From Nitrososphaerales archaeon TH526 (lineage in GTDB: Archaea > Thermoproteota > Nitrososphaeria > Nitrososphaerales > Nitrososphaeraceae), in NCBI GenBank assembly GCA_014523665.1, contig JAATVR010000029.1, positions 1-13,874 on the forward strand: a stretch of 13,874 nucleotides of DNA. The letters are read 5' to 3'. Made by a program: the position numbers and the translations under genes. Of the stretch, positions 7,091 to 12,765 are shown piece after piece. A model generated the notes under the pieces. It did not search any database, was not told the origin of the DNA, and saw only the letters and a list, made by a program, of their open reading frames with translations. Position 1 is the stretch's first letter; the number at the start of each line of letters is the position of its first letter.

Positions 7091-7565
7091 GCTTCTCTAC
7101 TTTCCTATAGTGCCTTAGTAACATAATAAGCTTTGATAGTACCGATGTCTTTGTCTATTGATTATCGCAAGAGTTATATCCGAAGATCCATAAAAGTCCT
7201 CTCTGATGTAAATAGGATTCTATGATGTCTTTAGGTGATTAGAATGTCGACTCTGCATTTGAATATATGGCTTTCATTATCTTTCAAATGCAGGCACAGT
7301 AGCATTGGACAAAATCATGAGCGTGAAAGTGGTTCAAATAATATTAGTGATATAATAATTTGGTTGTACCGGATAACAAGTAAAGCGATGCATAACTAGT
7401 CATTTACTAGGCAGAATGAGAATGCTGTGGCGACAGTTGCGATTGATGAGGTATCGAAATTCAAAATGCCATGCTAAGTTATTAGTGAGGAATATGAAGT
7501 GTATATATTGTTTGGATTTACGATCTACCTTATGCATTTAGCAGACTACCTAAAGCGTAAGAAGT
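7091..7565. other. Spacer with one long inverted repeat, no supported gene
   Basis: This AT-rich spacer lies upstream of the propeller gene. Short ATG frames at 7146 (26 codons) and 7244 (about 50 codons) and a GTG frame at 7499 lack convincing features. The one structured element is the 11-base inverted repeat at 7253-7293. A weak TATA-like TTATTATG, read on the minus strand, lies about 35-40 bases before the propeller ATG. Confidence 0.4.
7253..7293. repeat. Perfect 11-base inverted repeat with 19-base loop
   Basis: CTGCATTTGAA (7253-7263) and TTCAAATGCAG (7283-7293) are exact reverse complements around 19 bases. This could be a dimeric repressor operator, an RNA hairpin, or the end of a lost small element. 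There is no T-run on either side and no gene within 150 bases, so the role is open. Confidence 0.55.
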
Positions 7566-7794
7566 CTAAGAAGAAAGATGGGAAACATATTTGACATGAT
7601 TCTCTGGCTCTCGTATATGTTTTACTTGTGGAGTTAGTTCTGTAAATTCATAATCACATTCATTTCTGTCTAGTTGACTTAGAGGTAGGGTGACTATCAC
7701 CTGTTTTGATTTCCTTTGCATAATCCCGCATTTGTCCTACCGTTCTGACCATACTCATTCTTTCGAAATTTGGATTAATCTTCACATTACACAT
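7566..7794 (-). pseudogene. Small gene split by a frameshift, third in the zinc-ribbon/DUF488 cluster
   Basis: Two overlapping minus-strand frames both look coding. The first (7794 down to 7660, 44 residues, ATG) contains INPNFERMSMVRTVGQMRDY, then AKEIKTG, then loses character. The second (7721 down to 7566, 51 residues, ATG) loses nothing until its end: VIVTLPLSQLDRNECDYEFT, then ELTPQVKHIREPENHVKYV. Skipping one base after AKEIKTG joins them into a coherent protein of about 75 residues. It lies 27 bases beyond the DUF488 stop, in the same register as that gene, so it would belong to the same transcript. I do not recognise the family. A sequencing error, a recent mutation or programmed frameshifting would all give this picture; mutation or error is simplest. 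Confidence 0.5.
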
Positions 7795-7821
7795 GCGGAA
7801 TGTAGACAATGTAAAAAGTCC

Positions 7822-8196
7822 TTATGCTGCTTCTGTTTGTGATTCAATCATATCTCTAATGAGGTATCTGTGACAACGGTCGCCTACATTACGGCAATGG
7901 CATAATAAAGTAATATCTTTATTCTCTTTCAACTGTCTTAACTCTCGAATTTTTTCTAAAGCCTTAGGATTGTTTACAATTTCAATTAGAAATCGTCTCT
8001 TGTACTCAGGCCAATCTATAATTTTGTCTTTCATGTAATCCTTATGTAAGGCCTTACTTGGGGCCAGATCTTTCCACCATTCATTCCAATTCTCCCTATG
8101 TTTCGGAAGAGCTCGTGGTCTATATCTGGCTATTAGGATTCTCAGGCCATCGTCTGGTTCCGTTTGTTCCTTCAATGATTTAATTTTTAGAGTCAT
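7822..8196 (-). CDS. DUF488 family protein
   Basis: This 124-residue protein has the DUF488 hallmarks: an N-terminal ILIARYRPRAL segment (20-30), a Trp-rich WNEWWKDLAPSKAL block (37-50), and near the C-terminus LLCHCRNVGDRCHRYLI (97-113), where C99, C101, C108, H109 and R110 form the conserved Cys/His/Arg site. The length agrees with the short cytoplasmic members of this family. The biochemical function is unknown; the Cys-His cluster suggests metal binding or a nucleotide/nucleic acid-related role. The start lies only 13 bases after the stop of the 35-residue double-CxxC gene. That gap contains a purine-rich GGGATGG that may serve as a ribosome site, so the two genes are probably co-transcribed. 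Confidence 0.8.
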   Translation of the reverse strand: MTLKIKSLKEQTEPDDGLRILIARYRPRALPKHRENWNEWWKDLAPSKALHKDYMKDKIIDWPEYKRRFLIEIVNNPKALEKIRELRQLKENKDITLLCHCRNVGDRCHRYLIRDMIESQTEAA

Positions 8197-8209
8197 TTAT
8201 TGCCATCCC

Positions 8210-8317
8210 TTAGGTGGTCCAATTCTTAGCGCCGCAGTTATCACAAATCTCGACTAACTGTAGATGGACGTACTGTTTATTACCGCAACTGGCACAAGTT
8301 AGCAGCTGCCCATTCAT
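8210..8317 (-). CDS. 35-residue zinc-ribbon-like protein
   Basis: A short ATG-to-TAA frame encodes 35 residues with two CxxC knuckles, CASC (C8-C11) and CDNC (C25-C28), 13 residues apart, in the pattern LTCASCGNKQYV ... EICDNCGAKNW. This is a classic minimal zinc ribbon, in which four cysteines would hold one zinc ion. Such small ribbons often bind nucleic acid or act as subunits of larger complexes. It stands 13 bases upstream of the DUF488 gene on the same strand, so a functional link with that protein is a reasonable inference. The in-frame ATG at 8315-8317 is the only start in this frame; a nearby ATG at 8320-8322 is out of frame and stops at once. The gene is too small for usual length cut-offs. 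Confidence 0.75.
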   Translation of the reverse strand: MNGQLLTCASCGNKQYVHLQLVEICDNCGAKNWTT

Positions 8318-8719
8318 TTCATCCCACTAAAGTAATAGAATCATTATCTATCTGGTATAGATATATCTTCGAAAAAGTTGGCTTATCTCATCTTCAACGA
8401 GCTCTAGATGAACTCATTTTGAGTTTTGAATGAAATCAGACGAAACATCTGCGAGAGGTAAACCAATAATAGACAGTAATAGGGGTCGACGATATTGTAA
8501 GGAAATTCAAGTCTAAATATGGAGAGAAAATTTTAGCGAATTCATATACTTTATTCATAATCACGAATCCATACCACTCTTGCATCCTTGAATTCCCCAT
8601 TTGCGGCCGGCCGCGATCTAGATCTTATTAACTGCCAACATAAAAACCGGCATAGCCTCACGCCACCGAAAGGCTAGAGATAGAGCCATTTTTTAATGGT
8701 AATAAAGAGTAACACAATC
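8318..8719. other. Spacer with decayed frame and GC-rich palindrome
   Basis: No complete gene is seen. A plus-strand frame without a start codon (about 8476-8628) begins with a protein-like VDDIVRKFKSKYGEKILAN and ends in the palindromic GC-rich patch, so it may be a gene remnant. The rest is AT-rich and featureless. Confidence 0.3.
8603..8624. repeat. Two abutting perfect palindromes, linker-like
   Basis: A 12-base all-G/C palindrome (GCGGCCGGCCGC, 8603-8614) is followed without a gap by a 10-base palindrome (GATCTAGATC, 8615-8624). In this AT-rich spacer it stands out. Back-to-back six- and eight-base restriction-type palindromes recall a synthetic linker, but a natural binding site or chance is also possible. 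Confidence 0.6.
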
Positions 8720-8726
8720 TTATATT
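8720..8726 (+). promoter_or_regulatory. TATA box of the first PPOX-fold gene
   Basis: TTATATT is centred 29 bases before the ATG at 8752, the usual distance for a very short or absent leader. A purine-rich AGGAGA at 8733-8738 also precedes the ATG and could act as a ribosome site if transcription starts further upstream. Confidence 0.45.
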
Positions 8727-8751
8727 CTAGACAGGAGAAATACTAACAGCA

Positions 8752-9207
8752 ATGACAGAGATGTCCAAAGCGGAAATTGCAAGATTTCTTAAGCAAGGTA
8801 CCTTCACCGGAAAACTTGCTACAGTTAAAAAAGACGGAAATTCGCATGTTGTTCCAATTTGGTTTGTATTGGATAACGGGAAGGGCGGGAGTAAAGTAGG
8901 AGACATCATTTTTACCACTGGTGAGGCATCGGTTAAAGCGAATAATATTCAGCGAGATAAAAGAGTCAGTATTTGCATAGATGATCAGAAACCCCCATTT
9001 TCCTTTGTAACAATATATGGTACCGCAAAAATATACCCCTACAAGCAAAAAGAGGCATTAAAATGGGCTACTAAAATAGCAGAACGTTACATGGGTAAAA
9101 AAAGAGCTAAAGCCTACGGTAGAATAAATGGTGGTGAAGGTGCAGTAGTTGTACGAATAAACCCTACGAGAGTAATTGCAGAAAAAGATATTTCTGTATT
9201 GGATTGA
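8752..9207 (+). CDS. PPOX-class flavin/F420-binding oxidoreductase-like protein
   Basis: The 151-residue protein has the split beta-barrel of the pyridoxamine 5'-phosphate oxidase superfamily. The first strands are GKLATVKKDGNSHVVPIWF (20-38), followed by IIFTTGEASVKANNIQRDKR, then VSICIDDQKPPFSFVTIYGT and AKI. The TG(E)xSxKxxNIxRDxRVS element is the typical phosphate-binding region for FMN or F420. Short archaeal members of this class usually reduce unsaturated substrates with F420 or bind heme or flavin; the substrate here is unknown. The C-terminal EGAVVVRINPTRVIAE strand completes the barrel. A TATA-like box 29 bases upstream supports this ATG. A second, more divergent PPOX-fold protein lies at the right end of the window. 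Confidence 0.85.
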   Translation: MTEMSKAEIARFLKQGTFTGKLATVKKDGNSHVVPIWFVLDNGKGGSKVGDIIFTTGEASVKANNIQRDKRVSICIDDQKPPFSFVTIYGTAKIYPYKQKEALKWATKIAERYMGKKRAKAYGRINGGEGAVVVRINPTRVIAEKDISVLD

Positions 9208-9226
9208 GTTGATTATTATATATGAT

Positions 9227-9250
9227 ACCATGATGATGACCATGATGATG
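9227..9250 (+). repeat. 12-base tandem duplication
   Basis: ACCATGATGATG occurs twice in direct succession, 20 bases after the PPOX stop codon. It is probably a simple slippage repeat. Confidence 0.7.
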
Positions 9251-9343
9251 TTTTGTTACTAGTGATAGGCTGAAGTACCTTAAAATAGTGTTTAGAAGAA
9301 AAATTATAGTGGGATATGATGAAGACATAAGCACACAATATCC

Positions 9344-9350
9344 TTATATA
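9344..9350 (+). promoter_or_regulatory. TATA box of the NPH-repeat secreted protein
   Basis: TTATATA is centred 31 bases before the ATG at 9378. It lies inside the longer open frame that begins at a GTG at 9288, so it argues for the internal ATG as the true start. Confidence 0.5.
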
Positions 9351-9377
9351 TCGATGCTCTCTTTCGTGGAACTATAT

Positions 9378-9590
9378 ATGAAAAAGAGCATATTTGTACT
9401 AATGTTTGTAGGCGTCATTGCGACCCTAATGATTACCTCAAGTCTTACACCAGAAGCAGACGCCAAGATTAAGAGAGGCTGTAACGAAAACACTAACACT
9501 CAGACAGGTAACCCTCACGGTGATCAGAATCCAACCGGAAATCCTCACGACGATGAGGGAGGGGGAAATCCACACAATGAATGCATATGA
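9378..9590 (+). CDS. Small secreted protein with GNPH repeats
   Basis: From the ATG at 9378 the product is 70 residues. MKKSIFVLMFVGVIATLMIT starts a typical signal peptide, with likely cleavage after EADA. The mature peptide, about 44 residues, has two cysteines (one in RGCNEN and one three residues from the end) that could form a disulfide. It also has three imperfect repeats of GNPH followed by acidic residues (GNPHGDQNPT, GNPHDDEGG, GNPHNEC). His and Asp in each unit suggest metal binding. The frame can be extended to a GTG at 9288, but that would put 30 charged residues before the signal peptide, and the TATA box at 9344 favours the shorter form. I know no named family for it. Confidence 0.7.
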   Translation: MKKSIFVLMFVGVIATLMITSSLTPEADAKIKRGCNENTNTQTGNPHGDQNPTGNPHDDEGGGNPHNECI

Positions 9591-9652
9591 TAGAAACCTT
9601 ACCTTCCTTCTTTCTCGCGTTCTAGTTCAAGAGTAACAAAGTCCAGTCTCCA

Positions 9653-9829
9653 CTATTTTATATTACATTGACATGAATATGGTCTATCAGGTACATTTCT
9701 CCGGTTAGGGCTGCTTGCTCGAATTATATCTTCACTTATGGAGCAGACCCGACAGCAGGGAACAGTATTATCTTGAGGGTTATCCGATACATACCAATAT
9801 TTTGGATCAACTATTATGGTTGTTTCAGA
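9653..9829 (-). pseudogene. Remnant of a small Cys-rich protein gene
   Basis: A minus-strand frame of 58 codons with no start codon reads ETTIIVDPKYWYVSDNPQDN, then TVPCCRVCSISEDIIRASSP, and ends RPYSCQCNIK. The pairs CCxxC and CxC, 27 residues apart, suit a zinc site. Just upstream, another frame reads RIETHLANPINLKQP before a stop at about 9818, and a small indel there would join the two pieces. The sequence is protein-like, but the family is not recognised. It lies immediately after the short HTH gene on the same strand and could be its former partner. Confidence 0.35.
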
Positions 9830-9867
9830 TTAATTGGATTTGCCAAATGAGTCTCAATTCTTATATC

Positions 9868-10056
9868 TTACAACAAGGGGGAAGATGTATCTTCACCAGT
9901 ATATTCATTGATTAAATCAGCTATATCTTTGAATGACATATGTACAACTTCTGCTATTTGGCGTCGTGTCTTACCTTGCTTGTAAAGTTCAATCACGAGT
10001 GCTTTTTTTTGATGTTTATTTAGTAATACAATATCGGAGATCTCATTCAAAAACAT
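9868..10056 (-). CDS. Short helix-turn-helix protein
   Basis: The 62-residue product is mostly one HTH domain. LNKHQKKALVIELYKQGKTR (12-31) forms the first helix, and RQIAEVVHMSFKDIADLINE (32-51) holds the turn and recognition helix, a sigma-like or Trp-repressor-like pattern. After it come only about 11 residues (YTGEDTSSPLL). Related thaumarchaeal proteins that I know with this QGKT-R-IA-VV-MS-DI pattern often continue into a longer coiled or variable region, so this gene may be truncated after the HTH. As it stands it could still bind DNA as a small regulator. There is no strong promoter signal. Confidence 0.55.
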   Translation of the reverse strand: MFLNEISDIVLLNKHQKKALVIELYKQGKTRRQIAEVVHMSFKDIADLINEYTGEDTSSPLL

Positions 10057-10252
10057 TGTTATCTCTTGCTATCATCTGTTTTCAGCTGCTGTGCTCTGTT
10101 ACAAATAGAAAGCGTTTGATAGTTTAATTACTGTACTCCTTGGAGTGAAGCTATCTGTCCGTAGTGTCCCTAGCTTATAGTCACTATCTCTTTTCTATAT
10201 ACATCATCTTCGTACTAATTATACAATTAATCTAATTATTACGGGGATAGCT

Positions 10253-10284
10253 GGTGTCTGGTCATTAGGGGCACCAAGGACACC
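10253..10284. repeat. Bulged hairpin beyond the acidic-tailed gene
   Basis: GGTGTC plus TGGT (10253-10262) pairs with ACCA plus GACACC (10273-10284) with a two-base bulge and a 10-base loop. It begins 11 bases after the stop codon of the minus-strand gene ending at 10296, so it may be a 3'-end structure of that transcript. No T-run follows. The rest of 10057-10295 has nothing I can name. Confidence 0.4.
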
Positions 10285-10295
10285 TGAGATATTAT

Positions 10296-10604
10296 TTATT
10301 CATCGTCTGAATTAGAACTAGAATCATCATCGGAAGAGGTTCCACCGGTATCAGCAATAGACGGTGGAGGTAACGATGGTGGTAGTGATGCTGACGGCAA
10401 AGTCTCATTTAAAGCTACTAGTGAGGTAGGTAATATCGCTCTGAGATCAATGACATAATCCCGAGATAAATCGACATAATGTGCACTCTCTTCCACATTT
10501 TTAAGAAGATTAGCATTCGCACTTTTGTGGATTACAAATAACAACACCTCTATTACCATATTGGTTTTCTTAGTCGTTATCGTGGTATTTACGGTAGTGT
10601 CCAT
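10296..10604 (-). CDS. Hypothetical protein with Pro-rich linker and acidic tail
   Basis: The 102-residue frame begins MDTTVNTTITTKKTNMVIEV with a short hydrophobic run (about 16-25) that is too weak to be called a firm signal peptide. The middle (35-68) is mixed and could fold. Residues 70-85 are Pro/Ser/Leu-rich (LPSASLPPSLPPPS) and the end is Asp/Ser-rich (SSDDDSSSNSDDE). I recognise no family. The linker plus acidic tail is built like the C-terminus of the sugar dehydrogenase at the left, which hints that the frame is real and that such tails are a common theme here. A TATA-like ATCTTATGT lies about 20 bases upstream of the ATG, a little close. Confidence 0.45.
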   Translation of the reverse strand: MDTTVNTTITTKKTNMVIEVLLFVIHKSANANLLKNVEESAHYVDLSRDYVIDLRAILPTSLVALNETLPSASLPPSLPPPSIADTGGTSSDDDSSSNSDDE

Positions 10605-10848
10605 AGAATTATATGATGTACATAAGATCTAAGGAATCTATTTTTGAAATTCTGATGAGCATATTTAGGATAAGGTAACCCCAAGCGCAATCTGACAGAC
10701 ATTTTCAACAAGGTACCCTGCCTACAAAATTCAAAAGAGAATCTTTAATGGGTGCATCTTCCATTTAGTATAAAACATCAAGTATGACAATTGAAATGGC
10801 AAAAGCTGATCCATAGATTATCTATATAGGAATATATGCATCAAACCG

Positions 10849-10859
10849 CTTTATATATG
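10849..10859 (+). promoter_or_regulatory. TATA box upstream of the winged-helix gene
   Basis: CTTTATATATG is one of the clearest TATA matches in the window. The predicted start site is about 25 bases downstream. The leader to the TTG at 11005 is unusually long for this genome style. Confidence 0.45.
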
Positions 10860-10911
10860 ATTGACTTAATTAACCCTCTCAATGATAACCTTGTACATTG
10901 GGATATATCGA

Positions 10912-10949
10912 TAATAATAGTAGTAATAGTAATAGCAGTAGTAGTAGTG
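10912..10949 (+). repeat. Trinucleotide (TAR/AGT-type) microsatellite
   Basis: About 38 bases consist of near-perfect three-base steps (TAA, TAG, one CAG). In one register it is an unbroken series of stop codons. In another it encodes Asn/Ser (NNSSNSNSSSSS), a composition common in archaeal linkers. It may be a slippage-prone leader or a relic of a coding linker. Confidence 0.75.
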
Positions 10950-11004
10950 ATCTTGCAATCATTCTTTTTGCACCCCTAACAATAATGAAGGATGTCGAAA
11001 TAAT

Positions 11005-11346
11005 TTGAATAGACTTTGTTCTAATGTAACTGATCTTGTTAGCGTTAAGGCAAAAAAATATCGGGTCAATAGAAAGGATAGATCACATTCGATTTCAACT
11101 GTTCTTGAGTTATTAAATGGCCGCACATTAAGACAAAGTAATATCGTGCAAAAATCTGGTTTAACCCGTAAGCAAGTCAAAAAATATGTGACATTATTGA
11201 CAAAATGTAATTTAGTATATTACAGTGAACAAGATTTAACATATAAAACCACTGCAAAGGGGCATTATCTAAACTTGCAGAATAAGATGATTGAGCTGCT
11301 ACCACTAACTAACACTAAATCTGAACAAAGAAATGATGATTGGTAA
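11005..11346 (+). CDS. Winged-helix DNA-binding protein (ArnR1-like/HTH_45 type)
   Basis: The 113-residue protein carries one winged helix. Helix 1 is HSISTVLELLNGRTLRQSNI (28-47), then VQKSGLTRKQVKKYVTLLTK (48-67) is the turn and recognition helix, and CNLVYYSEQDLTYKTTAKGH (68-87) forms the wing, followed by LQNKMIELL. This arrangement is typical of the many small archaeal regulators of the ArnR1-like winged-helix group. The only usable start near the domain is TTG at 11005; there is no in-frame ATG before residue 95. The frame is open back to 10951, so the N-terminus is uncertain. The residues before about 25 are basic and probably contact DNA. The target is unknown; the downstream VOC gene has its own TATA-like box. 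Confidence 0.75.
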   Translation: MNRLCSNVTDLVSVKAKKYRVNRKDRSHSISTVLELLNGRTLRQSNIVQKSGLTRKQVKKYVTLLTKCNLVYYSEQDLTYKTTAKGHYLNLQNKMIELLPLTNTKSEQRNDDW

Positions 11347-11391
11347 AATCAATTGAATTCTCGTTCTGACTAATAGGAATGTGGGTGAAGA

Positions 11392-11400
11392 GGATATAAG
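11392..11400 (+). promoter_or_regulatory. TATA box of the VOC-family gene
   Basis: GGATATAAG is centred about 25 bases before the ATG at 11419 and about 68 before the ATG at 11464. It fits either a leaderless mRNA with a 15-residue longer protein or a short leader to the start chosen here. Confidence 0.4.
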
Positions 11401-11463
11401 CATCCAAACTATTAGGTGATGACAAGATTCAAATTTACGGGTTGGATAACAATTATGATCAAA

Positions 11464-11913
11464 ATGAGTGTCAAACCAATTCCAGATGGATATCATACTG
11501 CGACCCCTTATCTGGTTGTTGAAGGTGCATCAATGCTCATAGATTTCCTAAAGCAGGCTTTCAAGGCGACAGAAATATATCGCCTGACCCGTCCCGATGG
11601 GAAAGTAGGACATGCTGAAGTCAAGATTGGCGATTCAGTCGTCATGTTGGGAGATATGGGAGGGAAGTGGAAATCTATGCCTAGTTCAATTTATCTGTAT
11701 GTACCCGACACAGATGAAGCCTACAGACAAGCACTTGGTGCTGGAGCCATTTCGCTGATGGAACCGGCAGATCAATTCTATGGCGATCGAAGTGCCGGAG
11801 TGCGCGATCCTTTTGGAAATCATTGGTTTATCGCAACACATGTTGAAGATGTACCTGCTGAAGAACTCGCCAGACGCGAGCAAGAATTCCTTAAAAAGGA
11901 ATATCAAAGCTGA
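11464..11913 (+). CDS. VOC (glyoxalase/PhnB-like) family protein
   Basis: From the ATG at 11464 the product is 149 residues and matches single-chain VOC proteins of the PhnB/glyoxalase-like group from end to end. It starts MSVKPIPDGYHTATPYLVVE, then has ASMLIDFLKQAFKATEIYRL, HAEVKIGDSVVMLGD (50-64), IYLYVPDTDEAYRQALGAGA and FYGDRSAGVRDPFGNHWFIA (105-124), with H50, E52 and other metal-site candidates. The family includes glyoxalases, dioxygenases and resistance proteins, and the substrate cannot be told. The frame extends upstream to ATG 11455, ATG 11419 and GTG 11416, but those extra residues are not family-like. The C-terminal THVEDVPAEELARREQEFLK helix is also typical. The gene appears more G+C-rich than its neighbours. 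Confidence 0.88.
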   Translation: MSVKPIPDGYHTATPYLVVEGASMLIDFLKQAFKATEIYRLTRPDGKVGHAEVKIGDSVVMLGDMGGKWKSMPSSIYLYVPDTDEAYRQALGAGAISLMEPADQFYGDRSAGVRDPFGNHWFIATHVEDVPAEELARREQEFLKKEYQS

Positions 11914-12518
11914 CCTCTATTTTGACAATTCACAATGTATATTCGGTCTCAAAACAGTAACGTGAAATCATATTGTCATTATATTGCCGATGTAATAATC
12001 TAGGCTTAATAGCAACAATTAGTTAACACATAAATCTATCATTTCTCGAGGGTGTTTTATCATTGCAGCAGCTCAATCTAATAGCTCTGAATTAGAGATT
12101 GGCTTTCTGAGAAACCTCTTTGAGTCTATTGAATATTGTATGTTCTGACAATCTTGCCATTGAATCTCTCATGCAGTGACAAGGCAAATGTTTGCCTCAT
12201 GATGAGTCCTCACAAGCATATGGTACGAGTACCTAATTGACTGACAGTTTACATTTACGATTACTTGGATCCATTTAGTAACTTGGACCAAATTAGTTAC
12301 TCATTAGATGCTATAGCGAGAATAATTACTATATCTTTCACCTTCATGTAGGCTACTTGCCACCAAGGGAGGCCATTCTTGGACACAGAAAGGCTTCTGT
12401 CTTCACTTCTTTTTTTGTTCATAGCTTATCAGACTGAATTTTGCTAATTTATATAAGGTACATCTTCATCTACCATGAATTTGTGAAATACTAGATTTCA
12501 GAAGTTATTTCCATTTTG
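11914..12518. other. Non-coding stretch with palindromes and a plus-strand terminator
   Basis: No protein-like frame is seen in these 605 bases. Three structured elements point the same way. There is a 7-base inverted repeat AGGCAAA/TTTGCCT with a 2-base centre (12182-12197). A 7-base hairpin AGTAACT/AGTTACT with an 11-base loop follows (12277-12301). Last is a hairpin followed by T7 (12385-12416). Together they may mark a structured RNA or a long 3' leader; no clear promoter was found. Confidence 0.3.
12385..12416 (+). terminator. Hairpin plus T7 terminator without an adjacent gene
   Basis: ACAGAA (12385-12390) pairs with TTCTGT (12395-12400) around AGGC, and after nine bases (CTTCACTTC) comes a run of seven T. 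The nearest plus-strand gene ends 470 bases earlier, so it either ends a long read-through transcript or an unannotated RNA. Confidence 0.4.
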
Positions 12519-12720
12519 ATTGAACAGCATTGAACAGGCATTGAACAGCATTGAACAGCATTGAACGGTGATTGAACGGTGATTGAACAGCATTGAACAG
12601 GCATTGAACAGCATTGAACGGTGATTGAACAGGCATTGAACAGCATTGAACGGTGATTGAACAGGCATTGAACAGCATTGAACAGTGATTGAACAGTGAT
12701 TGAACGGTGATTGAACGCCC
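12519..12720. repeat. Helically phased array of 19 TTGAAC repeats
   Basis: The hexamer TTGAAC occurs 19 times at 12520, 12530, 12541, 12551, 12561, 12572, 12583, 12593, 12604, 12614, 12625, 12636, 12646, 12657, 12668, 12678, 12689, 12700 and 12711. Spacing is 10 or 11 bases, with a mean of about 10.6, close to one turn of B-DNA. Units are of four main kinds: ATTGAACAGC (10), ATTGAACAGGC (11), ATTGAACGGTG (11) and ATTGAACAGTG (11). A 32-base higher-order unit (AGGC, AGC, then GGTG/AGTG type) occurs three times in a row from 12592. The antisense frames through it only spell repeat-derived peptides. The phasing suggests a binding array for a protein that wraps or bends DNA, or an iteron-like element. 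A minisatellite without function is the null view. Confidence 0.92.
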
Positions 12721-12735
12721 GCTAGGTAAAACATT

Positions 12736-12765
12736 CTGAACGTTTTGAACGTTCAAGATGTTCAG
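12736..12765. repeat. 30-base palindrome built from the array hexamer
   Basis: CTGAAC ... TTGAACGTTCAA ... GTTCAG reads the same on both strands at 26 of 30 positions, with a perfect 12-base core TTGAACGTTCAA (12745-12756). The core is two head-to-head TTGAAC sites, so it looks like a dimeric version of the motif repeated in the array 25 bases to the left. Confidence 0.8.

Larger units (their letters stand above)
10605..11004. other. Upstream region of the winged-helix gene
   Basis: No gene is seen. A strong TATA-like CTTTATATATG (10849-10859) points right and would start a transcript near 10878. The next element is a run of TAG/TAA/TAT-type trinucleotides (10912-10949). The winged-helix start codon follows at 11005, so this transcript would have a leader of about 125 bases. 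Confidence 0.4.

Noticed and set aside
7499..7594. 31-codon GTG frame with a hydrophobic start and Lys-rich end, like a small membrane protein
   Set aside because: It overlaps the better-supported opposite-strand small gene end at 7566 and has no promoter. It remains possible but is not supported.
9288..9377. 30-residue N-terminal extension of the NPH-repeat protein
   Set aside because: It would place charged residues before the signal peptide, and a TATA box lies within it.
9715..9915. 66-codon plus-strand frame
   Set aside because: It overlaps the HTH gene and a Cys-rich remnant on the minus strand and has no domain-like pattern.
12198..12240. Hammerhead-like motif (ATGATGAGTCC)
   Set aside because: The core should read CTGATGAG and needs a CGAAA strand after the stem; no such strand is present.
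12519..12720. CRISPR array
   Set aside because: Units are 10-11 bases with no unique spacers and no cas genes nearby.
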